A stretch of 64,000 nt of DNA, from contig NC_083348.1 of assembly GCF_019175385.1 (NCBI RefSeq), positions 759,001-823,000 on the forward strand. Reading direction: 5' to 3'. Below the pieces are notes generated by a model. It worked only from the letters and a program-made list of their open reading frames with translations, did no database searches and was not told where the DNA came from. Source of the stretch: Lycium barbarum. Its lineage: Eukaryota; Streptophyta; Magnoliopsida; Solanales; Solanaceae. The position numbers and the translations under genes were made by a program. Shown piece by piece: positions 1 through 10,496 of this stretch (position 1 is its first letter; the number at the start of each line of letters is the position of its first letter).

Positions 1-983
1 GATTCCACAACAACAACAACTAGAATATCACATAGAATCAATTCACCATAACTTGCCAAACCAACCCCTATTCGGCCACAATAACATCATACATGTTTTC
101 ATGCATTTTTGTCCATTTCTATATATTACAACAACAACCAAAAGACTAAGTAAAATTAATTCATTCTTTCTACACAACACCATTCCATTCGGGTACAACA
201 CCAACACACATATATGCCATGAATTCCATCCATTTCTATATACTTCAACATACATAAATCATCTATAACATATGTAAAAGAGGATTGAACACATACCTTC
301 CTTTCCACTCATCTTCTTTTCGGCTAGACTTGTAATTGCAAGAATGAATGATTTTCTTGCTCCAACAACTACACCACGTTATAGAGGACCTTCAAATTAG
401 TGGGGATACTTGGAGAAAATATTTTTGGAATCAAAGTTGAAGGCTCTATTTTTTTTTTTTTTTTGCCTTGGCCGAATATGGCCCTTTCTCTCCTCTTTTT
501 TTTTTTTTTTTTTCTACAAGCTTCTTGATTTTAAAATGATGAATTAGTCATCTTTCTCCATATATATACTTGCCCCCCTTTAAATATGAAATGGCCACAT
601 GCCTCCCCTTCTTTCTTTTTCTAGAGTTTTCTTCCTCTTTTCTTGAAATTTCTTAAATTAGTCAAAGAAGACCAATTTTCTTATAATAACCAAATGTGGC
701 CACTTGTCTTATTATATACACTTTGGTCCATATCCACATTAAATAAAATGTGGACATATACCTATATGTCACACGGCCAACATGGCCTCTTTCAAGAACC
801 TTCTTGAATTTTGTGAAACTCCCATTTTACCCTTAACCTTTCTCAATATTTCCATACTAATAATATTCATAAATAATATTCATGAACCACTTGTACATTA
901 AAATAGTTTTGGAGGATGGTCATTCCCTTAACTTACCACAACTACCTTGGAGTATCCGAGCGTACAAAGTACGGGCTATAACA
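1..983 (-). mobile_element. Gypsy-type LTR fragment (partial, runs off the left edge)
   Basis: The stretch has no credible coding region; it is AT-rich with poly-T tracts near 450-510. Read on the minus strand it begins at 983 with TGTTATAGCCCGTAC, a start I associate with Solanaceae Ty3/gypsy LTRs. To its right the sequence changes abruptly into a different gypsy element's protease region. The other end lies outside the window, so solo LTR versus full element cannot be decided, and a target duplication cannot be checked. The identification rests on the terminal sequence only. Confidence 0.5.
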
Positions 984-1009
984 GGTACAATTTGATCGAG
1001 TAGCCTTAG

Positions 1010-1204
1010 CTATTCAACCACTCTCCACCAGATGATATTGGCCGAGCTACCTAGGTCAATCAAAATACGTTTAACTTGTGATTTAAAAATAAGAATAGAA
1101 ATTACCAACGCATCATTGTGTGGTGAATGATGCCTTCTGCATCCTCGTTGCTGAAGGAGATGGAACCCTCGGGCACGTAATCCGGCTGCGCTTCTCACGC
1201 ACAA
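1010..1204 (-). pseudogene. Aspartic protease remnant of the Tat/Ogre-type element
   Basis: The minus strand encodes a PHNDALVIS block followed by VKRILIDLGSSANII. The latter is the retroviral-type protease active-site region, where D-T/S-G is expected. Here the triad reads D-L-G-S, so the catalytic turn is altered. The reading frame upstream of PHNDALVIS appears shifted, because the expected acidic residues are only seen in another frame. The fragment is cut off shortly after the active site by the left-hand LTR, so reverse transcriptase and integrase are absent. It is a dead remnant of the same element as the gag at 1347-2861. Confidence 0.6.
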
Positions 1205-1346
1205 CGGAAACTTTTGTCTGTTTCATCACCGGCCCTCGAGGAGCATCTGTACCTCTGATTATCATGTTGATTATATGCTGAGGTTCTACCGGTTCGGCCC
1301 GTTTGTGGGACTCCCTTTCCTTGTAGTGACTTTTAGCTCGTTCACT

Positions 1347-2861
1347 TCAGAATTCTCGAAGGTGGCCATTTTTCAGTAGCCGAGCCACCTCCTCCCTCAA
1401 TTGGCGACAGCCTTCAGTTCTGTGCCCATGAGTTCCGTGGTACTCACACATCACGCTCGGGTCCCGTTGACTCAGATCTGATCTCAATGGTCTCGGCCAT
1501 CTTGCTTCTACGATTCGGCCAATGGTCGAGACGAGATCAGAGGTATTGATGCTGAAGTTTGACTCTGATATCCTTGGTAGGTCTTTGTTGCTAACCGAAC
1601 TCCCGACATCACTTCTAAATGATAGACCTCGACTGTTTGACGGGCGCTCGATCCGTTTATCACCCCGACCGGAGAATTGACTGGGGCCAACCCTTGATTT
1701 CTCCAACCTAAAACCCGGCTTTTCTGAATGAGTGTATAGCTGGTATCTGTCCCTTGATGATCGGACCTCCGGGTCATAGGCCTTTATCGACCATTCGGAG
1801 CTTATGCTCATATTTACAGGTCCCGAGGGAAGCTCAAGCTGGTCATCCTCTACCCGAATCTTTGATTCGTACCTGTTATGAACATCAGCCCAAGTCACAG
1901 CCTCATATTCCAACAAATTTTCTTTCAGCTTGAATGAGGTCGTCGAGCTCCGAGGATTAAGCCCTTTGGTAAAAGCCTGTGCAGCCCATTCTTCCGGAAC
2001 CAGAGGGAGCTCCATCCGTTCTCTTTGGAAATGGTTCACGAACTCTCGTAGTAATTCATCATCTCTTTGGGCTATACGGAAGATGTCCGCCTTTCGGGCC
2101 TGCACCTTTTTAGCCTCGGCATGGGCCTTGATGAACGCATCTGCGAGCATTTCGAAGGAAGTGATTGAATGCTTGGGCAGATGGTCATACCAGGTCAGTG
2201 CCCCCTTCGATAGCGTCTCCCCAAATGTTTTCAGCAAAACGGACTCAATTTCATCCTCTTCGACATCGTTGCCTTTTATGGCACACGTGTATGAAGTCAC
2301 ATGCTCCTGTGGATCTGTTGTTCTGTCGTATTTCTGGATGTCCGGCATCTTGAACCTTTTCGGGATCAACTTCGGAGCCACACTTGGAGGAAAAGGCCTT
2401 TGGATGTAACTCTTCGAATCCGGTCCTTATAGAATCGGAGGAGCCCCCGGGATCTGATCCACCCGAGAGTAATATGTTTCCACCTTCTTCTCAGTTGAGT
2501 CTACCCGCTTTGCCAATGTTTCGAGCATTCTCAGAACTTCTAAGGATGAACCGGCTCCCGATCAATTACTCTCGACTATCCAAGTTTCATCCCCTCTAGG
2601 TTCAGCGACGCCCTTCGGCCTCTCCGGGGCCGCTTTATCATTTTTACTTTGCAGCTGGGCTATTGCGATTCCTTGTTCGGCGATGGCGGTTCTCTGTTCC
2701 TGCAACATTTCAAAAATTAAACGTAAGTTAACCTTATCCGGGGTATCTGGTATTTTCTAGCCTTGTACCCGGGATACAGTAATTGAATTATGAGTATTTA
2801 AGGGATTAATGGCTGGGTGGGTGGCATTCTCCTGGTTCACGGTGTTCTGCCGGTTGAGGCC
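1347..2861 (-). pseudogene. gag (C-terminal part) of the Tat/Ogre-type gypsy element, split by an insertion
   Basis: A 344-residue open frame (1347-2381) matches the plant Retrotrans_gag domain: a DP-x-EH-x-TSY helix start, a central ALTWYDHLP motif, and FVNHFQRER followed by AFTKGLNP. The C-terminal half is charged and ends with CEYHGTHGHRTEGCRQL, a Cys/His knuckle-like segment. Sequence upstream (2382-2861) continues the same protein but carries in-frame stops, for example near 2758. It is then interrupted at 2861/2862 by the Athila-derived element; the N-terminus resumes at 9123-9245 on the far side. Gag would form the virus-like particle. The gene is doubly broken. Confidence 0.8.
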
Positions 2862-4174
2862 TGATAACGTCCAAATACACTCCTCAAAGAGAAAGTGTAC
2901 ACGGTCGTATGCAATATATTTACCCAACTATGAGTCGGGGTCGATCCCACAGGGAACAATATGCTAGGCGATTGAGAAAGTAAGGAACTTTCACCAACTA
3001 CGCTAAAGCCAAACGATAAATAATATTTTGGGTTTTTGAGAAAATTATAACTAATGCGGAAATGTAAAATTACCTAGAAAGCGAGTAAAATGATCAATGG
3101 CCACAAGCATGGATAATAGGATATTACACTCAAGTAACGATCCAATGTATTTCACGATTTTACAACTAAGAACGGGTTTATGTCAATAGATAATGATTTC
3201 TAAAATCTCATTGAAAGTCTTCCAACCAAATCAATGAATTTCACTCTAAGCTTTTCCAAGCCTTAGAGTGTGATATTAGGCACAATCAATTTAACCTCAA
3301 GTAACTATCCTCTTCCGAGCTCAAGTTATTAGATGAGTTTAATGACCCAAATTCTTGTTAATTAATCTTTCCCAACCTAGATTTCCTTTTCCAAGCTCAA
3401 TCTAAGTAAATGGGTGAGTCCTAGGGTTAGCTAATCCCTTTGGAAACATTCAAGAACGAGATTAATTAAATCAACAAAGACCCACTTCTATAGCAATAAG
3501 AATCATTCAATACATAAGCATAACAAGAGTTTCAAACCAAACTTTAATCAAGAATACTTTCATAAACGAGATTCAAGTCTAGAAATGAAATACTACACAC
3601 TAAAATATTCAATACAAAACAAGGAGTTGAAGAAAGGTTTAAGAATTATCTCATTAAAGTGCTCCAATCTTCTCCTCCAATGGTGTAGGTGAAAACCCTA
3701 GCCTCCAAAACTTGCAAAATGACCAAAGATAGAAAATGTTTTGCCCTAGCCTCTCTTTTGTAGCTCCCCCCAATTTTTCCAAGTCCAAAAAATGTCAAAA
3801 TCTGCCCCCATATTTCTGTTTTTGCAATTCTGCCCGTTTTTGCAAAACTGTCCACTTTTTGACAGTTTTGCAAATCTGTCCCGTTTTTGCAAAACCGTCC
3901 AGTTTTGACAGTTTTGCAAAAATGTCCAGTTTGACCTCTTTTTGACTTTCTTTTCACTTGGTATCTTCCGATCACTCATTTCAGCTACTTGGCTTGTTTT
4001 GCTCTATTTTGTTCCATTTTGGTCCATTTTGATCCATTTTGCTCTTTTATGCTCTTCGGGCATCTTTTCCTACAAAACAACATAAAAACACAAAAAGTAA
4101 CAACAAAAGTGCTTAAGGAGTCACAAAAGCTTAAGGAATTAGCGTCGAATATCGCGTAATTTCACGACTCATCA
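2862..4174 (-). repeat. 3' LTR of the Athila-derived element (1,313 bp)
   Basis: It matches the other LTR (7862-9117) almost base for base. The main differences are about 47 extra bases in a stretch of TTTTTGCAAAACTGTCC-like minirepeats near 3830-3925 and a further ~10 bases of a GGTCCATTTTGATCC repeat near 4020. Together these account for the full 57-bp length difference. I noted a single substitution near 2972 (g/a). The near-identity implies recent insertion. Confidence 0.9.
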
Positions 4175-5037
4175 ACACCCCCAACTTAAAGTCTTTGCTT
4201 GTCCTCAAGTAAACTAAAACAAAAATCTCAATGAGGATCCATTTTAAGCACAAAAGCATGACTTTGGTTGGTACCAACAATTAGGCTACAAGCATGTGAA
4301 GCTTCAACCAAATAACTCCCTCATTCAAAATACAATTTCAAGAATGCAATAGAGATTTAAAATAATCAAGCAACAACACTCAAGTCTCAATAAGTGACTC
4401 AAAACCACTAGTTTGCTAGATATGCTCACTTGACTCAACTTGGAATTTTTGAACATCACCACTCTATCGTAATCCATATGCCCTCACAAGAAAGAAAGTC
4501 CCAAAATCACAATATTCACAGCAACGACACAAGGGACAAATACACAAAAGTCGCTCACACTCAACAAAGAAGTTCTAGTGCTAACAAATATCACACCATA
4601 AGCTTGCCTTTATTTTCGTTTATCACTAACTCAAGAACATTCGGTTGGAGATCACATAGGCGCTTTTTAAGCTTGTAATGTAGGCTTAGGGAAGGATAGG
4701 ATAAGTATTTGAGATACAACTGACTACGCCCTCCTTGAACACTACACATACTTTATGTCCACTTTCTTCTTCATTTCGAAATATCACTCCTTCCTTTGCA
4801 TACCAGTTTCCCTAATTATTCACACTTCCTTTATAAAGTTTCAAAATATAATGTGCTAGCACATTCCACCCCCAACTATAAATATTGCAGTGTCCTCACT
4901 GCACATAATCAAAACAAAACAGAGAAAGAAAAAAAAAAAAAAAAATTTTTTTTTTTTTTTTTTTACACACTGGCACGACCTGCGACCCCACATGCGAATC
5001 GCATGTCTGAAATGCGAGTCGCAGGTGATGCCACCTG

Positions 5038-5074
<37 letters not shown>

Positions 5075-6090
5075 ACATTTTTTTGCACAAAAAGTTTGCA
5101 ACCTTTTTGTATTTTCAAATTTTCTTCTTTTCTTTTGATTTTTTCACAACACCAACCTTCACCACTCTCAAGCAACACTAACACCCCCAACTTAGGCTTT
5201 TGGCCTCAAATTCACAATTTCATGTTCAAGGAGGGAAAGGTTCAAAAGAGAGACTTTTCATCGAACAGGGTAAAGACTTGTAATGGGGCAATCAAAGAAA
5301 AGGTCATAAGCTCAAATGAGGTTACTAGTGATATTACTTATGCAATGGTAGGCTAGAAAGGCTAAAGAGGCTTTTTCAAAAATCACAAAGATATCCCAAG
5401 GTCATCTCTCCAACCAACATAATCAAAATTAGCAATGAACGACTAACCGGGCAAGTTCTAGATGATAAAAGTAAACACAAGAATTATTCGACAAACACTC
5501 ACACACATGGCATATGAACTAGTCAAGATGGATCAATTTCACTTCCCAAGCAAGAACAACTAGCGCAATATCTCATAATCCAAAGTCAACACACTAGTAG
5601 GTAAAGAGTCACAAAAAGAGCCAAAAAGTTGTCACAAAAATCATTCTTTCCTATGCACCTTGCTTTTTAACTTTCACAACAATTTGGAGAGGTATTCACA
5701 TTTCAATTTCACATGCAAGAGACTAACTCTATTAGTACCAAACAAGCCAAGAGTTTTCACATTTTTCCTCAAACGAGAACCTACACCTAAACTTACATGA
5801 CTAATGAAAGAAGTTAAGAAAGAAAATAAAATAATAAGAGTGACTAATCCACAACATGTCAAAAGAACAAAATTTTCAGAAATTTTGAACAAATTTCAAA
5901 ATATAATGCGCTACCACGTGCCACCCCCAACTATAAACATTGCAGTGTCCTCGCTGCACATAATCGAAACAAAACATAAAAATAGAAAAGGAAGAATTTT
6001 TTTTTTTTTTTTTACTGGCATGACATGCGACCCCACATGCGATTCGCATGTATGACATGCGAGTCGCATGTGATGTCGCCAGAAAAAAAA

Positions 6091-6123
<33 letters not shown>

Positions 6124-6411
6124 TGTCTGTCACCACATGCGACGCAACATGCGATTCGCATGTATGACATGCGAATCGCATGTTGTGACACCAGAAAATA
6201 TTTTTTTGCAGCTTTTACTGGTTTTGGGGGCTGTCCGGGTATCCGATATGCTCAAAATAACTCCAAAAGTTCTGAAACTTTGCAGATTAGTCAAAAACCA
6301 TAAACTAAACTATTCTAAAAAATAAAATTTCAAAAACGATTAAAAACTTTTAAAACGATGGGTTACCTCCCACCAAGCGCTTGATTTAACGTCGCGGCAC
6401 GACGGTTACCT
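4175..6411. other. Non-coding interior of the LARD-like element with palindromic modules
   Basis: No coding region is supported. The stretch has two diverged copies of one block (about 4839-4985 and 5888-6025; both contain CACCCCCAACTATAAA and a GCAGTGTCCTC run). It also has three clusters of near-palindromes of the form ACATGCGATTCGCATGT (4985-5036, 6025-6075, 6133-6190), each beside long poly-T or poly-A tracts. Open frames here are low-complexity artefacts. Confidence 0.7.
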
Positions 6412-7731
6412 TTACCACTTTTCCTTCCATTTGGAAGATATGAATTTGCGCCCCAACTTTGAATCAAGATCATGATGACGCTCATGGGGCGGTGGCAGAA
6501 AAACGAGGAGGCCAACTCTCGAGTGTCGCATTTTGCACTTCTTGGCCCGTAAGTGAGGCATGTCATTTTGTTTTCTTGGCATAGCAAACTTCAAAATGAA
6601 AACGCTTTGATCTTCATCTCCAAAATTCTCCATAGGCTCGGTTAGTTCAACTTCCATTTCACTAACCAAGCATAATGTTGAAAAATGGTTGGAATGAGGT
6701 CCAACGCGCTCAAATTCCAAATTTGCATGAATTTTGACATCCTCACCCAAAAATGAACTAGAGTCTTCAAAAACCATTTTATGAACTCTTTTATGCAACT
6801 CTAGTATCATTTCTTCAACTTCGGCATCATTCACTATTTTTGGGTTGGTAGGTTGGCAATTCGCCATTAGCTCATCAAAATCAATCTTGACCTCTTCTAC
6901 ATTGGAAACCAACTCAAAATTATAATCCATGGCCCTTTGATATTGAGCATTACATGCTTCAATCTTTGCATTCAATTCGGCCTCCAATTTCCGGATATCA
7001 ATTTCAAGTAGCTCCAATTCTTGACTTTGCTCAACATGTACTTTTAGAAATTCTTCCATCATCCATGAAATGCCTTCACGGTGATTTCCATAGGCTTCAA
7101 GTTGTTGAGCTTGATTCATTAGCCAATCTTGGCTCAAAATTTCCATTTTGTCAAGATTTTCTTCATTGTGAGAGTCATTCAAAGCTTGTAAAAATCCACC
7201 CTTGGAGACATTCATGTTTTGGCCACTTTCTTGCCTACTTTCAACACCCTCAAGTTGTTGAGCATTATGAGTATGAACCAATGATTTCATTTGATTCTCC
7301 AAGATGTGAATAGCTTTGTCATTGCAATTAATTGCTTGCCTCAAGTCATCAAGTGGTTGCCTCAAGTCCTTAACCGCTAAGTCCTGTTTTTCAACTTTTT
7401 CAAGGATGGTCTCCAACATGAGCATTATCTTCTCATTTTGAGCATTTGAGGCTTCTTCCATTTCCATATCCCTACTATCATCAAAATCAAAACTAGAATA
7501 GTCATAGTGGGGGTTCGGGGAAGGGAAGGACAAATAATCACAATTATCCCAATGACCATTTTGACCACCACACCTATCACATATACTCCACTCATAGGTT
7601 TGGGATTGTGCGCACAATCCGCCCCCGGGAGAATTCAAACAATTTTGCCATGAGTGTGGTCCTCCACAATAAAGACAAGGGTCATCAAAGTATGCATAAC
7701 TACCATCCGACCAATTTTCATTATATGATGC
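6412..7731 (-). CDS. Gag-like zinc-knuckle/coiled-coil protein of the LARD-like element
   Basis: The first good ATG after the primer binding site, just past a long poly-A tract, is at about 7731 (MASYNENW); a longer frame from 7815 would include a poly-Lys run from that tract and looks artificial. The roughly 440-residue product begins with two Cys/His clusters, CLYCGGPHSWQNC (C-x2-C-x3-H-x4-C) and CDRCGGQNGHWDNC. A long acidic, Gln/Glu/Leu-rich region follows with heptad-like spacing (about residues 90-330), suggesting coiled coil, then a basic C-terminus. No enzyme motif is visible. By position and knuckles it may be a reduced Gag nucleocapsid protein used for RNA packaging; that role is inference. 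The frame is fully open, in contrast to neighbouring elements. Confidence 0.6.
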   Translation of the reverse strand, partial: ASYNENWSDGSYAYFDDPCLYCGGPHSWQNCLNSPGGGLCAQSQTYEWSICDRCGGQNGHWDNCDYLSFPSPNPHYDYSSFDFDDSRDMEMEEASNAQNEKIMLMLETILEKVEKQDLAVKDLRQPLDDLRQAINCNDKAIHILENQMKSLVHTHNAQQLEGVESRQESGQNMNVSKGGFLQALNDSHNEENLDKMEILSQDWLMNQAQQLEAYGNHREGISWMMEEFLKVHVEQSQELELLEIDIRKLEAELNAKIEACNAQYQRAMDYNFELVSNVEEVKIDFDELMANCQPTNPKIVNDAEVEEMILELHKRVHKMVFEDSSSFLGEDVKIHANLEFERVGPHSNHFSTLCLVSEMEVELTEPMENFGDEDQSVFILKFAMPRKQNDMPHLRAKKCKMRHSRVGLLVFLPPPHERHHDLDSKLGRKFISSKWKEKW

Positions 7732-7735
7732 CATT

Positions 7736-7771
<36 letters not shown>

Positions 7772-7830
7772 AAGCAATGAAAGTTTGAACCAAAGCAAGT
7801 TAGCTTAAATCCCAAACTAACTCAAATACG

Positions 7831-7861
7831 CCAAATTGTTCCCCGGCAACGGCGTCATTTT
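7831..7861 (-). other. Primer binding site of the Athila-derived element
   Basis: Read on the minus strand directly after the 5' LTR: AAAATGACGCCGTTGCCGGG followed by GAAC. This matches the conserved Athila-type priming site, complementary to a tRNA-Asp 3' end, with one substitution (TGACGCC for TGGCGCC). Confidence 0.85.
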
Positions 7862-9117
7862 TGATAACGTCCAAATACACTCCTCAAAGAGAAAGTGTAC
7901 ACGGTCGTATGCAATATATTTACCCAACTATGAGTCGGGGTCGATCCCACAGGGAACAATATGCTAGGCGATTAAGAAAGTAAGGAACTTTCACCAACTA
8001 CGCTAAAGCCAAACGATAAATAATATTTTGGGTTTTTGAGAAAATTATAACTAATGCGGAAATGTAAAATTACCTAGAAAGCGAGTAAAATGATCAATGG
8101 CCACAAGCATGGATAATAGGATATTACACTCAAGTAACGATCCAATGTATTTCACGATTTTACAACTAAGAACGGGTTTATGTCAATAGATAATGATTTC
8201 TAAAATCTCATTGAAAGTCTTCCAACCAAATCAATGAATTTCACTCTAAGCTTTTCCAAGCCTTAGAGTGTGATATTAGGCACAATCAATTTAACCTCAA
8301 GTAACTATCCTCTTCCGAGCTCAAGTTATTAGATGAGTTTAATGACCCAAATTCTTGTTAATTAATCTTTCCCAACCTAGATTTCCTTTTCCAAGCTCAA
8401 TCTAAGTAAATGGGTGAGTCCTAGGGTTAGCTAATCCCTTTGGAAACATTCAAGAACGAGATTAATTAAATCAACAAAGACCCACTTCTATAGCAATAAG
8501 AATCATTCAATACATAAGCATAACAAGAGTTTCAAACCAAACTTTAATCAAGAATACTTTCATAAACGAGATTCAAGTCTAGAAATGAAATACTACACAC
8601 TAAAATATTCAATACAAAACAAGGAGTTGAAGAAAGGTTTAAGAATTATCTCATTAAAGTGCTCCAATCTTCTCCTCCAATGGTGTAGGTGAAAACCCTA
8701 GCCTCCAAAACTTGCAAAATGACCAAAGATAGAAAATGTTTTGCCCTAGCCTCTCTTTTGTAGCTCCCCCCAATTTTTCCAAGTCCAAAAAATGTCAAAA
8801 TCTGCCCCCATATTTCTGTTTTTGCAATTCTGCCCGTTTTTGCAAAACTGTCCAGTTTTGACAGTTTTGCAAAAATGTCCAGTTTGACCTCTTTTTGACT
8901 TTCTTTTCACTTGGTATCTTCCGATCACTCATTTCAGCTACTTGGCTTGTTTTGCTCTATTTTGTTCCATTTTGGTCCATTTTGCTCTTTTATGCTCTTC
9001 GGGCATCTTTTCCTACAAAACAACATAAAAACACAAAAAGTAACAACAAAAGTGCTTAAGGAGTCACAAAAGCTTAAGGAATTAGCGTCGAATATCGCGT
9101 AATTTCACGACTCATCA
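7862..9117 (-). repeat. 5' LTR of the Athila-derived element (1,256 bp)
   Basis: This is the shorter partner of the LTR at 2862-4174, bounded by TG/CA ends and the AGGCC target duplication on its right. Its minirepeat tract near 8830-8880 is contracted relative to the partner. No clear TATA box was assigned by eye. Confidence 0.9.
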
Positions 9118-9245
9118 AGGCCTTCCCTCGAATCAACTGAATTTGGGTCGATGGGATCTGCTGGTAGGTCTCGTAGCCCACTGTTCTCATTTTCGGCCAC
9201 AATCTCGTTATTGTTGACATGACCAGATTGTCCACTACTTGCCAT
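9118..9245 (-). pseudogene. gag N-terminus of the Tat/Ogre-type gypsy element
   Basis: The minus strand has an ATG at 9245 followed by an open reading frame starting MASSGQSG and rich in Asn, Asp and Glu. It runs directly into the target duplication AGGCC at 9118-9122, where the nested element was inserted. The partner part of the gene lies at 1347-2861. The start was chosen because it is the first ATG about 80 bases downstream of the primer binding site. No other function is indicated. Confidence 0.6.
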
Positions 9246-9334
9246 TTGGTCCGTTTCCACAGAGATCTGCAAAAGATTTCTTAATCTAACGGGTAGGAAG
9301 ATATAAGCCAAGATTAAAAAACCACTATTATCCT

Positions 9335-9356
9335 AGCCCCACGGTGGGCGCCAAGC
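9335..9356 (-). other. Primer binding site of the Tat/Ogre-type element
   Basis: Immediately inside the LTR the minus strand reads TTGGCGCCCACCGTGGGGC, a primer binding site of the form found in Tat/Ogre-type plant gypsy elements. It would anneal the 3' end of a host tRNA to start minus-strand DNA synthesis. The exact tRNA cannot be assigned by eye. Confidence 0.7.
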
Positions 9357-10114
9357 TGTTTACCCCGAATTTAGGTAATCAATTGAATTTATAGGTGAGG
9401 TATAGGATATGTGGACAAACTTTAATCTATTTTGGGTTGATGTGGAGTATGTATGAATTCGTATGCGATAATATGTATATATGAGTATATGTGGAAATGC
9501 CTTGAAATAATATGTAGATATTGATGATTAAATTAACCAATGTTGAATGAATAAGCAAGATCAAAATGCCACTGATCCGGACCAAAAGAGAGAGAGAGAG
9601 CTTCAATATATATATATATATATATTTTCTATTACAATGTTCTAGATCTCAAAAAGCTAACCCCTAAAAGTAGGGAAATATCCTCTATTTATAGTTTTGC
9701 CTCATGGGGCTTTCATACTACACAACACCCTTTTGGAATAAAGAAACCCTAAAAGGATAAGATAGGACCGTACGGTCTGACACCTGTACGGTTGTCAGTA
9801 CAAAGTGGTAGAACGGTCTTGACGCGTGTCAGTTCCGCAGCTGGTTAACCGGACTAACGGCCACGTTCAATACGGACACGGAGAAACCGAACTAACGACC
9901 ACGAGAACTTGACTTGGCGAAACCGGGCTAACGGCAATGCAGAGTTTGGTCCGGACACACCGGACCAGCAGATTTACTTCTCTTTTCTCGGATCAGCCAC
10001 ATCTGGTGCAATCCCCCGGTCTGAAGAAAAGACTGATCATACTCGTGCTCATTTGATCTTACCCTCGGCCCCGGTGTCACCGATTTTGCATATATCCAGT
10101 TTTTACCGTATACA
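9357..10114 (-). repeat. 5' LTR of the Tat/Ogre-type element (758 bp)
   Basis: On the minus strand the LTR begins TGTATACGGTAAAA (10114) and ends GGGGTAAACA (9357), giving TG...CA ends with short inverted termini. A TATA box (CTATAAATAGAGG, minus strand) lies near 9684-9696. GA and TA microsatellites occur at about 9590-9626. The partner 3' LTR is not in the window, so age cannot be estimated from LTR divergence. Confidence 0.75.
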
Positions 10115-10465
10115 ATCTTCTTTTAAAGCTAACATGTCATTCTATTATAAAAGTGAGAAGATCTTATGTGTAAAGTTAGATTACAAAAATGTCTATAAAA
10201 TATTGAATGACATTTTTACCCTTCAATCAGAAAACTACTCCTTTAATATTTTATACAAAAATGTAGACAAGGTGATGTGATACCTCTCTATGGCCTGCAT
10301 TACTATTTATCTATTTTCTCAATTTTTTGACTTTTTTCTCTTCATTCTCTATTTTACTAAATAAAATAAATATTAAAGGTTCATCCCCACATATAATAAA
10401 GACTAACTCACCATTTAATAACATTATTTTCCATTCCTTCCCTTATAATTATTGTAATTACATTG

Positions 10466-10496
<31 letters not shown>

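Larger units (their letters stand above)
2862..9117 (-). mobile_element. Athila-derived non-autonomous LTR retrotransposon (LARD-like), recent insertion
   Basis: Two near-identical LTRs (2862-4174 and 7862-9117) flank a 3.7-kb interior. A perfect 5-bp target duplication AGGCC (2857-2861 and 9118-9122) borders the element. On the minus strand the LTR starts TGATGAGTCG and ends ACGTTATCA. The primer binding site just inside 7862 reads TGACGCCGTTGCCGGGGA, the Asp-tRNA-type site of Athila elements. A polypurine tract (AGTTGGGGGTGT) precedes the 3' LTR. The motif GCGCTTGGTGGGAGGTAACC at about 6357-6380, typical of Athila-like interiors, is present. No protease, reverse transcriptase or integrase is seen, so it must be mobilised in trans. 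It sits inside the gag gene of the older Tat element. Confidence 0.9.
984..10114 (-). mobile_element. Tat/Ogre-type Ty3/gypsy retrotransposon, 3'-truncated, with a nested insertion
   Basis: The element reads on the minus strand: 5' LTR (9357-10114), primer binding site at about 9335-9355, gag start at 9245, then gag interrupted by another LTR element (2862-9117), gag continuing to 1347, and a protease remnant near 1020-1205. Reverse transcriptase, integrase and the 3' LTR are missing because the element stops at the LTR fragment ending at 983. The gag sequence and the PHNDALVIS block before the protease are typical of the Tat/Ogre branch of plant Ty3/gypsy elements; clade placement is from recognition, not from a tree. 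Confidence 0.75.

Noticed and set aside
1930..2409. Plus-strand 159-codon Ser-rich frame
   Set aside because: It is a shadow of the minus-strand gag of the Tat/Ogre-type element, whose domain match is clear.
4796..5138. Several overlapping open frames with long Phe or Lys runs
   Set aside because: They are translations of poly-T/poly-A tracts in the interior of the LARD-like element, with no domain and no composition beyond the homopolymers.
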